NCBI GenBank assembly: GCA_003427395.1
Contig: BFEA01000114.1
Coordinates: forward strand, 278,369 to 313,426
Reading direction: 5' to 3'
From: Chara braunii
Lineage: Eukaryota; Streptophyta; Charophyceae; Charales; Characeae
DNA length: 35,058 nucleotides
In this document: positions 10,449 to 20,780 of the stretch, piece by piece
Position numbering within the stretch: the first letter of the stretch is position 1
How the letters are laid out: each line of letters opens with the position of its first letter
The notes under the pieces: generated by a model
Told to the model about the DNA's origin: nothing
The model's input: only the letters and a program-made list of their open reading frames with translations
Databases searched by the model: none
Program-made: the position numbers and the translations under genes

Positions 10449-10850
10449 CAGCCACGTTGTCATGTTAAACAGTTTGCATTTCACAGCTGCATGCTTCTTT
10501 TTCCTTGTGTGTGTGTGTGTCTTGGTGTATATGTGTGCTTGTTGCAAGAGGGGTGGGGTTCCATGGGGAGATGAGTGATCAGCCTTGTGGTCATGTCTAA
10601 CAGTTGGTGTTTCACACTGTCTCTGCATGCTTTTTTTTTTCTTTGTTTTTTTTTGTGTGTGTGTGTATGTGTGTGTGTCTTGGTGTATGTGACTGCTTGT
10701 TGCATAAGGGGTGGGGTTTGTTGAGAAGATGGGGGAGGAGGGAGTTGCATAGGGTGGGGTATATACGTGTATGTGCTTGTGTGTGTGTTTTGGGGGGGGT
10801 GGGGGGGGGGGGGAGGGGGGGGGGGGGGCCGCGTGGGTACCGCTCGAGTG
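10449..10850. repeat. Degenerate tandem repeat of about 130-150 bp
   Basis: Two clear units (10449-10580 and 10581-10740) share in order: a CAGCC..TGTCATGT word, AACAGTT, TTTCACA, TGCATGCTT, a T tract, (TG)n, TCTTGGTGTAT, GCTTGTTGCA and GGGGTGGGGTT. A partial third unit leads into G homopolymers at 10795-10830. Confidence 0.75.
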
Positions 10851-11046
10851 TTTGAGATTTGCTGTGAAGTTTGAAAAATGAGGTGCGGGTCTAGGGTCGT
10901 AAAAGAAGCACGGGAAGCCAAGCCTTATTTTTTGAAGTTTTGATATCAGTGGAGCGATGCATAAGGGTCAAATGAGCATGAAGACCGTTGACTCTGCTGT
11001 AGCTCCGTTTCAGACTCATTTTAGAAATTTAGACGGGGTCTAGGGT

Positions 11047-12024
11047 ATATATGGGCACGTTGCCACAGGGGTAGGCCTCTGCAAAAGAGAGGGGAAAGAC
11101 ATCTGCCTCTTTTGTAGGGAAGGTTATCAACTTATCGTGTCATCCATTTCAACTGTGTACCTGTCAGGCTGTCAGTGAGTAGAGAGTGTGACATGCGCGC
11201 AGTACTCATCAACCTACATTAGCAGCAGGAGAGTGAGTCTGAGCAACAGCAAGAGGAGGGCAGCAGCAGGTCAAGAGAGGCAGTGAGTGGCTGAACTTTG
11301 GGAAAAACTCTGAAGGGAAAACAAGGGAGCAGCTCCTGAAGTTTCCAACCCGCCTTTAAGTTTGGTAAGAAAAACAAATGCCAGCTATTCGAGATTAGTG
11401 GGACCGTTCGGGGGCAGCAGCGGGACACCATCATGATGCCTTCCCAATCTTCTGAAGCAAGTCCGAAGGTGTTGACCTCATGTCAGCCAACGGGAGAGAA
11501 TCGAATATAGGCAGGTGTTCCACATGGAGGCTGACTTGTGGCCCTTGCTAACAATCACTTTCTTGAAGTCCTTGCCCGTCAAACAGGTAATCGTTATCTG
11601 AGGTGGAGTAGGGAATTCTGACAGCGAACTGAGAGAAGGAAGCAGGCAAGCACGTATGAGGGTGTGGCTAGATGACCTTTCTAGAAGAAGACAAAGGCAA
11701 AGTGGGGGAGAAGAGAAGCAGAGGTCACAGAAGCAGTAGCAAAAGGCAAGAGACGAGGTAGCAACGGCAGTAGCAGCGGCAGCAACAGCAGCAGCACCCC
11801 GAGAAGGAGGAGGTGATCAGGATGGGCAGCGCCCTCTTTGCAGAATCCCTACCACGGCAAGAAGAAACGGCCCAGCAGCACTGTTGAGAGAGAACAGCTC
11901 TGGCCTGTTGAGAGAGTTTGGGGAAGCTTTGTTAGGTTCGCGACCTGGCATCGAGAGGAAGTGTGAAACTCAAGGTGGAAGAAGGGAGGTGTTTGTCTCA
12001 TTCATTCCTCTTCTGAAGCCCAGC
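11047..12024 (+). promoter_or_regulatory. Possible promoter and CAG/AGC-rich 5' leader of the DRB gene
   Basis: A TATATATG box lies at 11047-11054. Between 11220 and 11880 the strand is purine-rich with many AGC/CAG triplets (AGCAGCAG, GGCAGCAACAGCAGCAG) and no long open frame, which fits a long untranslated leader. The leader assignment is inference; an upstream intron is possible. Confidence 0.35.
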
Positions 12025-12270
12025 ATGTATAAGGATCAGCTGCAAGAGCTTGCACAACGTGGGTCACTCCCACCACCAGTATACTCAGTCACGCGTGAGG
12101 GTGATGAGCCCGCTGTACGCTACAGAGCAACAGTAGTTCTGAAAGGAGAGCGGTTTGAGTCGCCAGGGTCCTGCCCAACACTACGGCAAGCAGAGCAAGC
12201 AGCCGCTGAAGCGGCGTTGTCTGCACTCACGGCAAGAGGCTCTCTCCCCGTAATTTCTACTAGCGTCGTG
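12025..12270 (+). CDS. First coding exon of a plant-type DRB dsRNA-binding protein
   Basis: DRB proteins (HYL1/DRB1-DRB4 family) bind double-stranded RNA and partner Dicer-like enzymes in small RNA biogenesis. The exon starts at ATG 12025 and encodes 82 codons. Residues 1-72 form one dsRBD: MYKDQLQELAQRG is helix 1, YSVTREG and YRATVVLKGERFES are the strands, and LRQAEQAAAEAALSAL is the basic helix 2. MYK at position 1 is the usual beginning of plant DRBs, which is why this ATG is preferred over the open frame further upstream. A donor GTATGC follows residue 82; GTAATT at 12250 is an alternative. DRBs normally have two dsRBDs and no second one was found downstream, so either a long intron follows or the gene is truncated. 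Confidence 0.8.
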
Positions 12271-12315
12271 GTATGCACAACTGCCTCTGCACATCCAATT
12301 CTCTTCTCTCTCTAG

Positions 12316-13363
12316 CAAACATCACGATCATGAAAAGTTTAATATTGAAACTCATTCAGACCTTCCTTTTCCTCTAATTTGATTCTATATCTCAAAGGAG
12401 CCTTCCCCTTGCATTCCAAGCCCTCCTGCTTTTGTTCTGGCTGTAATTTGGCTGAATGGTAATCCAGTTGTGCAAACATTCCTTGTACAGCCATCACTCC
12501 TCCAGCCTCTGTTATCACTTAATGCTACTGCAGCCCTTTTTGTCCAAGCAATATTGTTCATCTTGTACAGTAACTCAGTGTACTGGTAAAGGTGTTGTGA
12601 TACTTTCAATTGTCATTTGATTCATTTCTGCCCATGATATGATAGCTGGTCATAAAATTTGGGAGTTGAAATCACATCTTAGGAAGAACCTTATAAATAT
12701 GATAGTTGGTCTTCTATTTGAGGAGTTGTAGTTACATGCTAAAAGAATCTGATGGTTATCAACTTTATGATTTTATCTGCTCCTGTCATTTCCTGAATAC
12801 GCTTTGCGTCGTCAACTTTTATGATTTTATCTGCTCCTGTCACTTCCTGAATACACTTTGCGTCGTCCATTTTTTCACCTCGTCCTTCTTAACTTGACCT
12901 TTTGGTCAAACCTACGGAGAAAACGTCTTTGAAGTTGTAATGACTGCATCTTGTAAAAGAACTTGTCAATGACTGGAAGCCTGCAGCTTCCCATGTCCCG
13001 ATGGTGACAAGAATGAGACATATTAATTTATGTGTTGCTGCATGTACACATGCGCACTTTCACCCGTGGGTCCTGATGTCATAGGAGCGACTGGGAAGAA
13101 GTGACTATATCTTGAGGGCATTAATTCCAGATGTGCAATAGGCTTTCAAGTTGAACCATCAGTACCTTTGAGTCTCTTTTCCCGATGCGGATTGTTTCCG
13201 CGTGCCAATAAAAAGCGATCTGGTGGGGGCATATTTTCTTTTGTGCTGCTTTTTGTGCGGCCCTGGCAGCCATTTCGGCCCAGTAGGGCCAGTAGGCGAA
13301 GCCCGGAAGGACGTGGCACATTAGTGGCTGGAGCGGAACAAAATGGCTGGGACAGGTAGTGGT
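12316..13363. other. Non-coding DNA, likely intron, with two short tandem duplications
   Basis: It is AT-rich and without coding motifs. A 60-bp-spaced duplication starts at 12640 and 12701 (ATGATAGYTGGTC word). A 53-bp tandem duplication follows, 12759-12811 and 12812-12865. The stretch 13240-13360 has an open minus-strand frame without recognisable domain. Confidence 0.55.
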
Positions 13364-13451
13364 GGGCCTTGTACACACCACCCCTCTGAAAAGAGGGAGT
13401 GCCTTCGGGAACACGGATACATGTGGTGCATGGCTGTCGTCAGCTCGTGTT

Positions 13452-13492
<41 letters not shown>

Positions 13493-13661
13493 TTTCTAGT
13501 TGCCATTATGGAACTCTAGAGAGACTGCCGGTGATAATCCGGAGGAAGGTGAGGATGACGTCAAGTCAGCATGCCCCTTACATCCTGGGCGACACACGTG
13601 CTATAATGGCGGGACAAAGAGTTCCAACCCTGCGAAGGCGAGCTAACCTCAAAAACCAGAT
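13364..13661 (+). pseudogene. rrn16: Plastid-type 16S rRNA fragment, rearranged (nuclear plastid DNA)
   Basis: 13383-13661 contains long 16S stretches in order: TGGTGCATGGCTGTCGTCAG, GTTGGGTTAAGTCCCGCAAC, ACTGCCGGTGATAA, GAGGATGACGTCAAGTCAGC, GGGCGACACACGTGCTATAA, then GCGAGCTAACCTCAAAAACC. This is the region of E. coli positions roughly 1000-1320, and the last words are plastid-like. Directly before it, 13364-13384 holds GGGCCTTGTACACACC, which belongs near position 1390-1405 at the 3' end, so two non-adjacent pieces are joined in the wrong order. It lacks the rest of the gene and cannot be functional. Mitochondrial origin is less likely from the wording. Confidence 0.85.
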
Positions 13662-14930
13662 ATGGATTCGAATAGAGCTCAATTTGAAGCCTGGATGCTT
13701 TTTGTGTTGCAGCGTGTCAGGCCTTTTCCGGAAGTCCAGAGTTCCAAACATCATGTTCAAACAGCTATTACGCCAGCACCTTCTGGAATATATACCAATG
13801 TAGGAAGATAGGATTGCCAGTAGGGAGAGCCGTACGTGTGTGGAGTGCCTGGAGAGGTCTGTAACATCCACACAGGTAACAAATTCATGTTGTGTGCACA
13901 GTGGATACATGTGATTGCACATCAAATGATGCTGAAAAGGTCTTTCTTCTAAGATGTAATGGCCGTGCAACCAGCACCCTGTGTTCCTGCCTTTCGATAC
14001 AGTGATTGAATGTGCAATTTGTACGACTCATTGATTCCTCTTTGAACTCTCGGATGAGATGAGCTCCACACAAATTGATTTGCCTTTGCGCTCTTGGATG
14101 AGATGAGCTCCGGTCTGTCGATACAGTGAAGAGTTTGCATGACTCACTGATGCATGTTTCTTTGCCCATCAAACATTTGCGATGGGAACCTGCACCGTGA
14201 GGCAGACCGACTGGGTAATACTATGATAGAGATCTCTAACTCGTCTTTTTGGGATCCGAATGTCAGACTCGCAGTTGTGCTGTGCAAACAGCTTCTGGCT
14301 TGGACCGGATACATACATACTGCTTGAGCCTGCAGATCTTCTTTAGGACACTTCGGAAGATTGGATGGCTTATGCAGGACAAGCTCTTCTTTTCCCTCTT
14401 TTGGTTTCTCTTTCGTTCCCTCTTTGTTTTATGCGGGAAATAACTTTTACGTGCAAGATTGTGGCAGATTGTCTATGAGGTTCTTTAGGCTCTCGTGTCC
14501 TGTCTCCCGATCATGGCCCAGATCTTCCTCACTTGCACAGTCATGATGCGGATCCAAGAATCACCAAAGCAGAGATAAATAACAAGTACGATGCAGTTGA
14601 AGTCCAAAATCAACCAGTCTGATTATCTAACAAATTGCACACAATGCACTCGTCATCCTCAATCACGATAAGGAGGGCGGCTCCCGTACAGGAAGGTCCC
14701 TCCTTGCTCAGACACAATCATGGGGAGAAACCATGTCAAAATTCTGACTGCAAATAAAAAATAACCGCACAGACAGAAGTAACTCAAGATGTCAGAACAA
14801 AAATCAAGCGAGGCCCAGGAAAGATACTTTGGTGGCCCTACGGTCACCCAAGTCATGGGTTGTGCGGTGAGTAGGACCCACATGTCTAGGCTTCCTCCCT
14901 TAGGGCCCCCTTAAAGCTGTAGCTGACTAT
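13662..14930. other. Non-coding DNA with a duplicated segment
   Basis: The word GATGAGATGAGCTCC recurs about 43 bp apart (near 14054 and 14097), and a longer block beginning GATACAGTGA recurs at about 13997 and 14119. No gene is recognised. Confidence 0.5.
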
Positions 14931-15125
14931 CTAAATGCCAAACCCTAATTTAGGGTGGGCAGGAGGGTGGAGCTTGTGAGGCATTGCCAGCACGTTATTT
15001 GTGCTCTCCTCGGCGATGATGTCAGCTGCCGTGGCCTCGAGCGTTGCACGGGTCAGCCAACCATCAGTACGAGGTGACAATAAAACTGCACCTTGTACAT
15101 CATCAGTAGGTTCCCATAGTTTCAA
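14931..15125 (-). other. Unrecognised open frame, possible exon
   Basis: A 64-codon minus-strand frame of normal complexity (contains WEPTDD and LEATAADIIAEES) with no domain I recognise. It could be an exon or chance. Neighbouring frames on the same strand are open but also unrecognised. Confidence 0.2.
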
Positions 15126-15349
15126 TGTTGGATGTGTGAAACCTTCTTAAAGCCGTCCATGGAATGAGGATCTTGCAAACATTGTGCGAGCAAGAAGCCG
15201 CTCTCAATTGAAGTGAGAGAAGTGAGCGTTGATGTTTGGAAAAGAGGATGCATGCATAGGTGAGGGGGCACATCAAAAACAAATGAAGGCTCACCTGACT
15301 GATCGCCGGCTGCATACAGGATAGCAAGGTCCAATCAGACTTGGTTAGA

Positions 15350-15435
15350 TGGTCGACAATGGTCAAGCTGTCATTGGACGTCCGTGAGAGCTGGTCGACA
15401 AAATGGTCAAGCTGTCATTGGATCTCAGTGAGAGC
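15350..15435. repeat. 42/44-bp tandem duplication
   Basis: 15350-15391 and 15392-15435 share TGGTCGACAA, ATGGTCAAGCTGTCATTGGA and GTGAGAGC, with small differences. Confidence 0.9.
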
Positions 15436-16046
15436 AGTATGCTAGGAAACTTGCACAATGACACGCGGTTCCAGAAACTCTCCCCAATGCCTGTATTTGA
15501 AGACGTCAGATTCCAGCAGTAATACCGCCAGTACTTATGACCGTTTCCTTGCTGGGCCTGGAAACACCCTATGGGCCAAAGAAAAAGAAAGCTGGATGTT
15601 TTCGTTTTTGGCTAGCATCACCAGCCGTTTAGCTCCAGTAGGCCATGCCCTGAAAGTCGTGCGACGTGCACCACCGCGTTGAAGAAAAATGGCTGGAAAA
15701 TGTACCGGTAGTTTATGCTATTTCGCTCCAAGATTTGGAATAATGTTGGGTACATTTTGCCATATTCTCATCCATTTTTGTTTTTTATCTGCCTAATGTA
15801 TTGGGGCTTCCAGACGATTATAACTCCTATGTCAATTGTGACTCGTACAGAGCAAGACTAATACTTCTACCGATTGATCGAATCCATCGCAGTATATCAA
15901 ATAGATAAGGAGGTGGACCAGGTGCTTCAGTAAGTCTTGTTTTTCTTTCACTATGTGGCATTTGGTTTATCGTTTGTTTGCACTATATAAGTTTGGAATT
16001 CAACTTCACTCTGAAGAAATTTGGTCCAGGTGCGGTCGTATGTAAA
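15436..16046. other. Non-coding DNA, possible short exon signals
   Basis: No gene recognised. A possible 34-bp micro-exon lies at 15891-15924, between a CAG acceptor and a GTAAGT donor, with one open frame (QIDKEVDQVL), but there is no family match. Confidence 0.35.
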
Positions 16047-16155
16047 ACTACCGTCTTCAGACTCTTCACCCAGATAGAACACCCGGTATTTGGTGCAACT
16101 TTCTGTCTAGGTACAGTGATAATGACCGGACGTTATGTCGGGTGAAGACGGTAGT
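16047..16155. mobile_element. MITE-like palindromic element, copy B
   Basis: It begins ACTACCGTCTTC and ends with the inverse GAAGACGGTAGT. Its inner part is homologous to copy A in the opposite orientation: CAGAAAGTTGCACCAAAT read on the minus strand corresponds to CTGAAAGTTGCCCCAAAT of copy A. The left arm contains a partial internal duplication. Confidence 0.7.
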
Positions 16156-16184
16156 AGTTTATCGAAACAACTAAATCGAGGAGG

Positions 16185-16375
16185 CATCAGCAGCCTGAAA
16201 CGTGGTGCTTAGGTGGAATCGATAGAGGCTGCAATTCGCCAAACGGATGGTGGTTGCATTGCTTGCACTGCTTGTAAACTTCACAAGACTCACAATGTCG
16301 CCTGTCGTCGGTCACGACTAATAGAATCGTTGGCAAAGTCGAACTCTGGTATTTATCACTGAAATGTCATCCCAG
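16185..16375 (-). pseudogene. pol: Gypsy integrase zinc-finger remnant
   Basis: Read on the minus strand, one frame gives CESCEVYKQCKQCNHHPFGE followed by LQPLSIP. This is the end of the integrase HHCC domain and the start of the linker to the catalytic core in Ty3/gypsy elements. Weaker similarity (HFSDK...) extends upstream with a stop. No LTRs are visible nearby, so it is an isolated scrap of an old insertion. Confidence 0.65.
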
Positions 16376-16476
16376 CTCCGCATTATTATGCTGACCAAGT
16401 CTCACTCGCAAGAGTTGATGGCGAGGTACACAAAATAGAAACCCATTTTTTGAATATAATAGCTTGAAGTCTGAGG

Positions 16477-16483
16477 TGTCACA

Positions 16484-16524
<41 letters not shown>
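16477..16524. repeat. (CA)n followed by (GA)n microsatellite
   Basis: A CA tract of about 24 bp runs directly into a GA tract of similar length. Confidence 0.95.
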
Positions 16525-16529
16525 TGGAA

Positions 16530-17492
16530 AGCATGCTAACGTTGAGGTCTGACAGCTGACAGGAAACTTAGCTGAAGTCGTGGTTGGACTAGTAACCTTG
16601 CACAACCTCACACAAAGTGTTGCTACTAATCAAGTGCAGAGGTTCGACAGACTACAGCACAAACGTTGGGACGCCGAGGCACGGCATTAGCAAGCCTGTT
16701 CGCCGTCTAGGCACATATTTGATGCCCAAATCGAACTAATTAGTATACACAATACAGCATGCAGTGATGGTGTTGACCATGCCATGCACCTTGTAGAGGA
16801 TGAGCAGGTTGTTGTTCGTAATTGACAAGATTTCCTGATGTCCAATAAGGACGTGTTGCCAACGCTTGAGAAGTGTGATGTGCGCCAGAAGTTGCGTTCT
16901 CCCATCATTAACCAATTCTAAGGGGAGGGCTTTCTTGTCGAGTACTCTACAGGATGGTGGTCGCAGCGCGGCCGAGAGCGTTGCGCCCCGCCGGCGCCAG
17001 TACGATCCTGTCGGTGTGCTACGGAGAAGTCAGGCGAAGTAGGCGACGTGGCGGGCGAAAGCACGAGGCGCGGGATGGCAGGGTGTGGCGATGAGTGGCG
17101 ATGGGGAGCAGCAACGAGCGGCGAGGCACGGGGGAAGAGGGCGGGGTTGATGGTGACAGGGTGTGATGGAGGATGACGGGGCAGGGGGTAGGGGTGGGTG
17201 GTGGCGCCTCGTGGGGCTCGCGACTCGTCAGTATGGTGTGGGAGTAATCAGGTGAAGCGGCGGGCGAAAGTGTGAGGCGCGTGATGGCAGGGAGCAGCAG
17301 CAAGCGGGTTGAGGTCTGTTGATGTTGCTTTTTTAGATTTATCCCGCTCGTTTTATTGAAGTAGCACTGTGTTGTTAAAGCTTCTATGGGAGGCAACTGG
17401 AAGGAGTATCGTGGAGGAAGCCATCTTCATCCGCTTCTCTTAACCCGATTGTGCTGTGGAGTTGGCTGTGACAGCCATAGTTGGAGCAACGA
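16530..17492. other. Intergenic DNA, GC-rich in part
   Basis: No gene is recognised. 16970-17300 is GC-rich with recurring words (GCGGGCGAAAG, GAGGCGCG.GATGGCAGGG) spaced about 210 bp apart, which suggests an old duplication. Confidence 0.45.
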
Positions 17493-17825
17493 CCATTTCG
17501 TCAAAATGGACATTTTTTATTTTTAAACGAAATTGAAACTGAGTTTTTTGGCCGAAAACTCGTCAAAATTTGTTGTTCCTGAGGGTCCAGCGTTTTACCA
17601 ACGTTGGACCCCCTGGCTGTACATGGACCTAGCTTGAGACCAGGCACCTCCAGGCAGGGCTGCCTGGAGGTACCTGGTCTCAAGCTAAGTCCACGTACAA
17701 CCAGGGCGTCCAGCGTTTTACAAACGCCGGACCCTCGAGAACAAGAAATTTTGACGAGTTTTCGTCCAAAAAACTCAGTTTCAATTTCGTTCAAAAAATA
17801 AAAGATGTCCATTTTGACGAAATGG
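17493..17825. mobile_element. Large palindromic (foldback) element, member 1
   Basis: Two arms of about 164 bp face each other around a 4-nt centre (17657-17660; the stem next to it is CTCCAGGCA/TGCCTGGAG). The ends are CCATTTCGTCAAAATGG and its inverse. The arms differ at few positions, so the RNA or single strand would form one long hairpin. It has no coding capacity. Member 2 at 24407-24759 shares the ends and arm words. Flanking direct repeats are imperfect (AGTTGGAGC on the left, AGTTGAGC on the right). Confidence 0.85.
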
Positions 17826-17989
17826 CAGTTGAGCGAAGGTTTTCTTGTGTAGGGTGGGGGAGAAAAAGATGGTAGGAGGGAGCACGAAGATTGGGGGTGT
17901 CTTAGATCAGCAGCAAAATTAGCTGGCTGACGTCGTGAGTGGATGGAGAGAGGGGGAGGTTGTGAATTAAAGGAAAAATAGAGAGATAC

Positions 17990-18213
17990 AGCTTGGAGAG
18001 AAGGAAAGGGGAGGAGGTTAGTTGTTCCTTTCTTCTCTTCACTTCGCCTCTCTGCATCTCCTCCCTTTTAGTTGTCTTTTTACTCCTTTTCTTGCTTGCT
18101 TTGCTTGTGTTTGTTGGAAGTGTCTTTCGGTTTTCACTTCAAATAGGATCTTCAGTGATAGGTCGCTGGCAGGTTCAGCGATGTCGTGTCACAACGAGCC
18201 CTGCAAGGATTTG
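17990..18213 (+). CDS. Possible 5' leader and first coding exon of an unknown gene
   Basis: A pyrimidine-rich stretch (17990-18110) like plant 5' untranslated leaders precedes an ATG at 18181 encoding MSCHNEPCKDL, followed by a consensus donor GTAAGT at 18214. Downstream DNA is T-rich and intron-like. No further exon was confirmed; a candidate at about 19077-19138 (ending in GTGAGG) encodes RMKELEALETTVM, but it lies among repeats. Family unknown. Confidence 0.25.
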
Positions 18214-19200
18214 GTAAGTGGGGGCTTGGGCCGATTGCTTTCTGCCCCCGAGGGGGGATGGATTAAGGTCTCTCCTCACAAGAAGGCGTGGCGGTTTAGG
18301 TTCGTGGAGGGAATCGGAAGGAAAACGGGATTGGTGGGGGGCGGGTAAAGCAATAGAGAATGGGTGAGGGGTGGGTTGCTCGGCTACGGGGGGGAATGAT
18401 GTGATTTTACTTGGTGTCGTCCTTATCGAAGAATAAGTCCTAACTGATGGCTTTCTTCTAACTCATAGTTTGATTGGTAAAGATTCATGAAGTACTCCCT
18501 TCTGTTTTGAAATAATTTTGATTCTGTTATAAAATTTCTAAGTACGATTTGAAATTGATTTCCTACAAATTCCCATAATTTTTTTAATACGGGTCAGTTT
18601 TTTTCCCAACTTATTTCTTCCGTTGAAATCCTTGGTTTAGTTTCTTGATAGTGCTATCCATAAATCAGAATTTGAACTCGGATATCTTGAACTTTGATTC
18701 TCAATAGTGACTCTAACCTAGTTTTAAAGAGATTTACAGATCTATAGAATCGTAGTTTTAACTGTGCTTGAATTTGCTATTAAGTCATTCTAATCGTTAG
18801 ATTCGTCATTGAAACCTTGAATTTTCATTGTTGTACTCGATGAGTATTCTACATATGATCTGGAAAATATTTTTGGTTTACCTCCAATATGTTACATAAC
18901 CTCGGTTTGAATTTCAAACTGGTGTTGGTCGTAGTGGTTTCGTAGGTTGGATGGTTTGGTAGGAAGGTTGGTAATGCATCTTGCGGCGAAGGGGGCTAGC
19001 TAGCACCATGGAATTAGGGCACAGCAGCAGTAGGGGGGTAAGTCTTGTTGGAGAGGGGTTAAGATGGAGGGATGCAGGGGGTTGAGGAAGGACTGCAACC
19101 AGCGCATGAAGGAGTTGGAGGCATTGGAAACCACTGTCATGGTGAGGTTGGCGGCTTGTCTTGTGTTTGCTGATGCTCACGAACTCAGAGGTTTGTGAAT
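18214..19200. other. T-rich intron-like DNA
   Basis: From 18400 to 18900 the DNA is AT-rich without repeats or open frames. It then passes into repeat-rich DNA that contains the first copy of the CAGCAGCAG/GTAAGTCTTG block near 19020. No confirmed feature. Confidence 0.4.
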
Positions 19201-19202
19201 GG

Positions 19203-19995
19203 ACGAGGCCAGAACAACGCTGGCCAGTGCTGGGGCGTGGTCGCGCTGCCCTGTGACCCGAGTTGTTAGGGAGCAAGAGGCCTGGTGGAGAGATCTGGGG
19301 AGTTGCCGAGGGTGGAAGGCACTCCAGTGTCTGTTGATAAGCTGGTATCCAGACGACGCTGGTCGGAGCCAGGTTGAGTCGCTTCGCCCTGTAGCCCAGC
19401 AGGTGGGGGTTATTCTGGAGTGGGTCGTGCCACTCTGTAACCTAGCAGTTGGGGGTGTGAGGCCTGGTAGAGTCTGGGTATCGAGAGCATGTGGGTTGAG
19501 GNGGGTTATTCTGGAGTGGGTCGTGCCACTCTGTAACCTAGCAGTTGGGGGTGTGAGGCCTGGTAGAGTCTGGGTATCGAGAGCATGTGGGTTGAGGTAG
19601 GCTTAGGGCGGGTGGCTCAATCACACTAGGGCATTTTTGTTTCGGGCTGAAAGCTTCTGCGCATTCAAGACTCGAAGTAGTTGGTACTCTAGTTTTTTCT
19701 AAATTCTCTTGACTCTGGGGACTTCTAGTAACTCGTCTTAGGTGGCTTCGATGTTGTTATACTCAGTGATTTGCGGCTGTTCGATGCCAAAACGACGCTG
19801 GCCGGTGTTGGGGTGTTGCCCTGTAACCTGCTGATGCAGGAGCGTGAGGCCTGGTAGAGAGATCTGGGGATGCTTTGGGGTGGGCATTCCACGGGACAAC
19901 CAAGGGTTGCTCCCGGGACGACGCTGGTCGGAGCTGGGGTGAGTTGTGTCACCCTGTAACCCAGCAGGATGTGGGGGTGTGAGGCCTGGAAGAGC
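19203..19995. repeat. Degenerate minisatellite-like repeats
   Basis: Blocks built of ACGACGCTGG, GGGGTG, CTGTAACCCAGCAGG and GTGAGGCCTGGTAGAG recur at least five times with variable spacing of roughly 100-150 bp. No protein family is recognised in any frame. Confidence 0.7.
19407..19597. other. Likely assembly join: 95-bp exact duplication around one N
   Basis: 19407-19501 equals 19503-19597 base for base, with N at 19502. As at 7845, this looks like unmerged contig ends rather than a biological repeat. Confidence 0.8.
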
Positions 19996-20215
19996 TCGGC
20001 AGGGAGTAAGACTGTTGGAGAACTTTGGAAGGGTTTGTTAGGGGTTTCGAGGGTTTTGGAGCATTTGTAGGACCTCTGTGGTCTATTCCCATGCTTCCCG
20101 AATTACTGCAAGTATTCTCAGACATTTTTTCAGTCGAAGCCGGGTAATGGCCCCGGCATCTCAAAAAAAGAGATCGAGGTGAGTGGGAGAGGGAGATGGT
20201 GGGATATTATGCGTC

Positions 20216-20545
20216 CTACTAGTGAGGAGGCTAGCTGGTAGGATGGCTAGCTGGTAGGATGGGAATACGGTACAGCAGCAGTGGAGATGGTGGCTCTGCG
20301 GCAGTAAGTCTTGCCAGAGTGGGGTACAGGGGATTGTTTGGGGGGGTCTGAGTGTTTCTGAATTGTGCATATGTTTTTGTTTCTCAAAAAAAGCGGTGAG
20401 TGGGGAGAAGTAGATGGTGGGATATGAAGCATCCTACTAGTGAGAGGGCTAGCTCGTAGGATGGAAATAGGGCACAGCAGCAGCGGAGATGGTGGCTCTG
20501 CTGCAGTAAGTCTTGCCGGAGTGAGGTAAAGAGGATTGATGGGGG
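20216..20545. repeat. About 225-bp tandem repeat, two copies plus a distant relative
   Basis: Blocks with GGCTAGCT, ACAGCAGCAG, GAGATGGTGGCTCTGC and GCAGTAAGTCTTGCC lie at about 20230-20340 and 20450-20545. A diverged relative is at about 18996-19080. Confidence 0.75.
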
Positions 20546-20620
20546 TTTTCTGAGTTGTTGTCTGAATTTTGCCTATTTCTGAATATCGTCGTAGTAATTT
20601 TCTAAGTAGCTCAAATTTTT

Positions 20621-20780
20621 CTTAGCCAAAGCCGGGTAATGGCCCTGGTATCTCAAACTTTCAAAATTCTATGTAAATTTCCATATGGGACGCTGGGCCC
20701 GGTTCCCAGCACGTGCTGCTCCCCACGAATAGATTGGAGCCTTGTTCCCCCCCCCAAAAAAAAAGAAAAAAAAAAAGGAT
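20621..20780 (+). mobile_element. SINE-like element with poly(A) tail, copy 1
   Basis: It begins with AAGCCGGGTAATGGCCCTGG, contains GGGACGCTGGGCCCGG and AGATTGGA, and ends in C9 followed by an A-rich tail. The inverted copy 21460-21590 aligns over its whole length. The first 35 bp also occur at about 20134-20168 followed by AAAAAAAG. A tail of A and lack of coding fit a SINE; no clear pol III boxes are seen. Confidence 0.55.

Noticed and set aside
13121-13486. Minus-strand open frame of 121 codons
   Set aside because: Partly antisense to the 16S fragment and without a recognisable domain.
15890-15915. AAGGAGGTG resembling the complement of the 16S rRNA 3' end
   Set aside because: Only about 13 of 20 bases agree and it is far from the 16S fragment; probably chance.
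17225-17250. Another hammerhead-like core (CTGACGAG on the minus strand)
   Set aside because: No stem II followed by GAAA and no matching stem III; a chance match.
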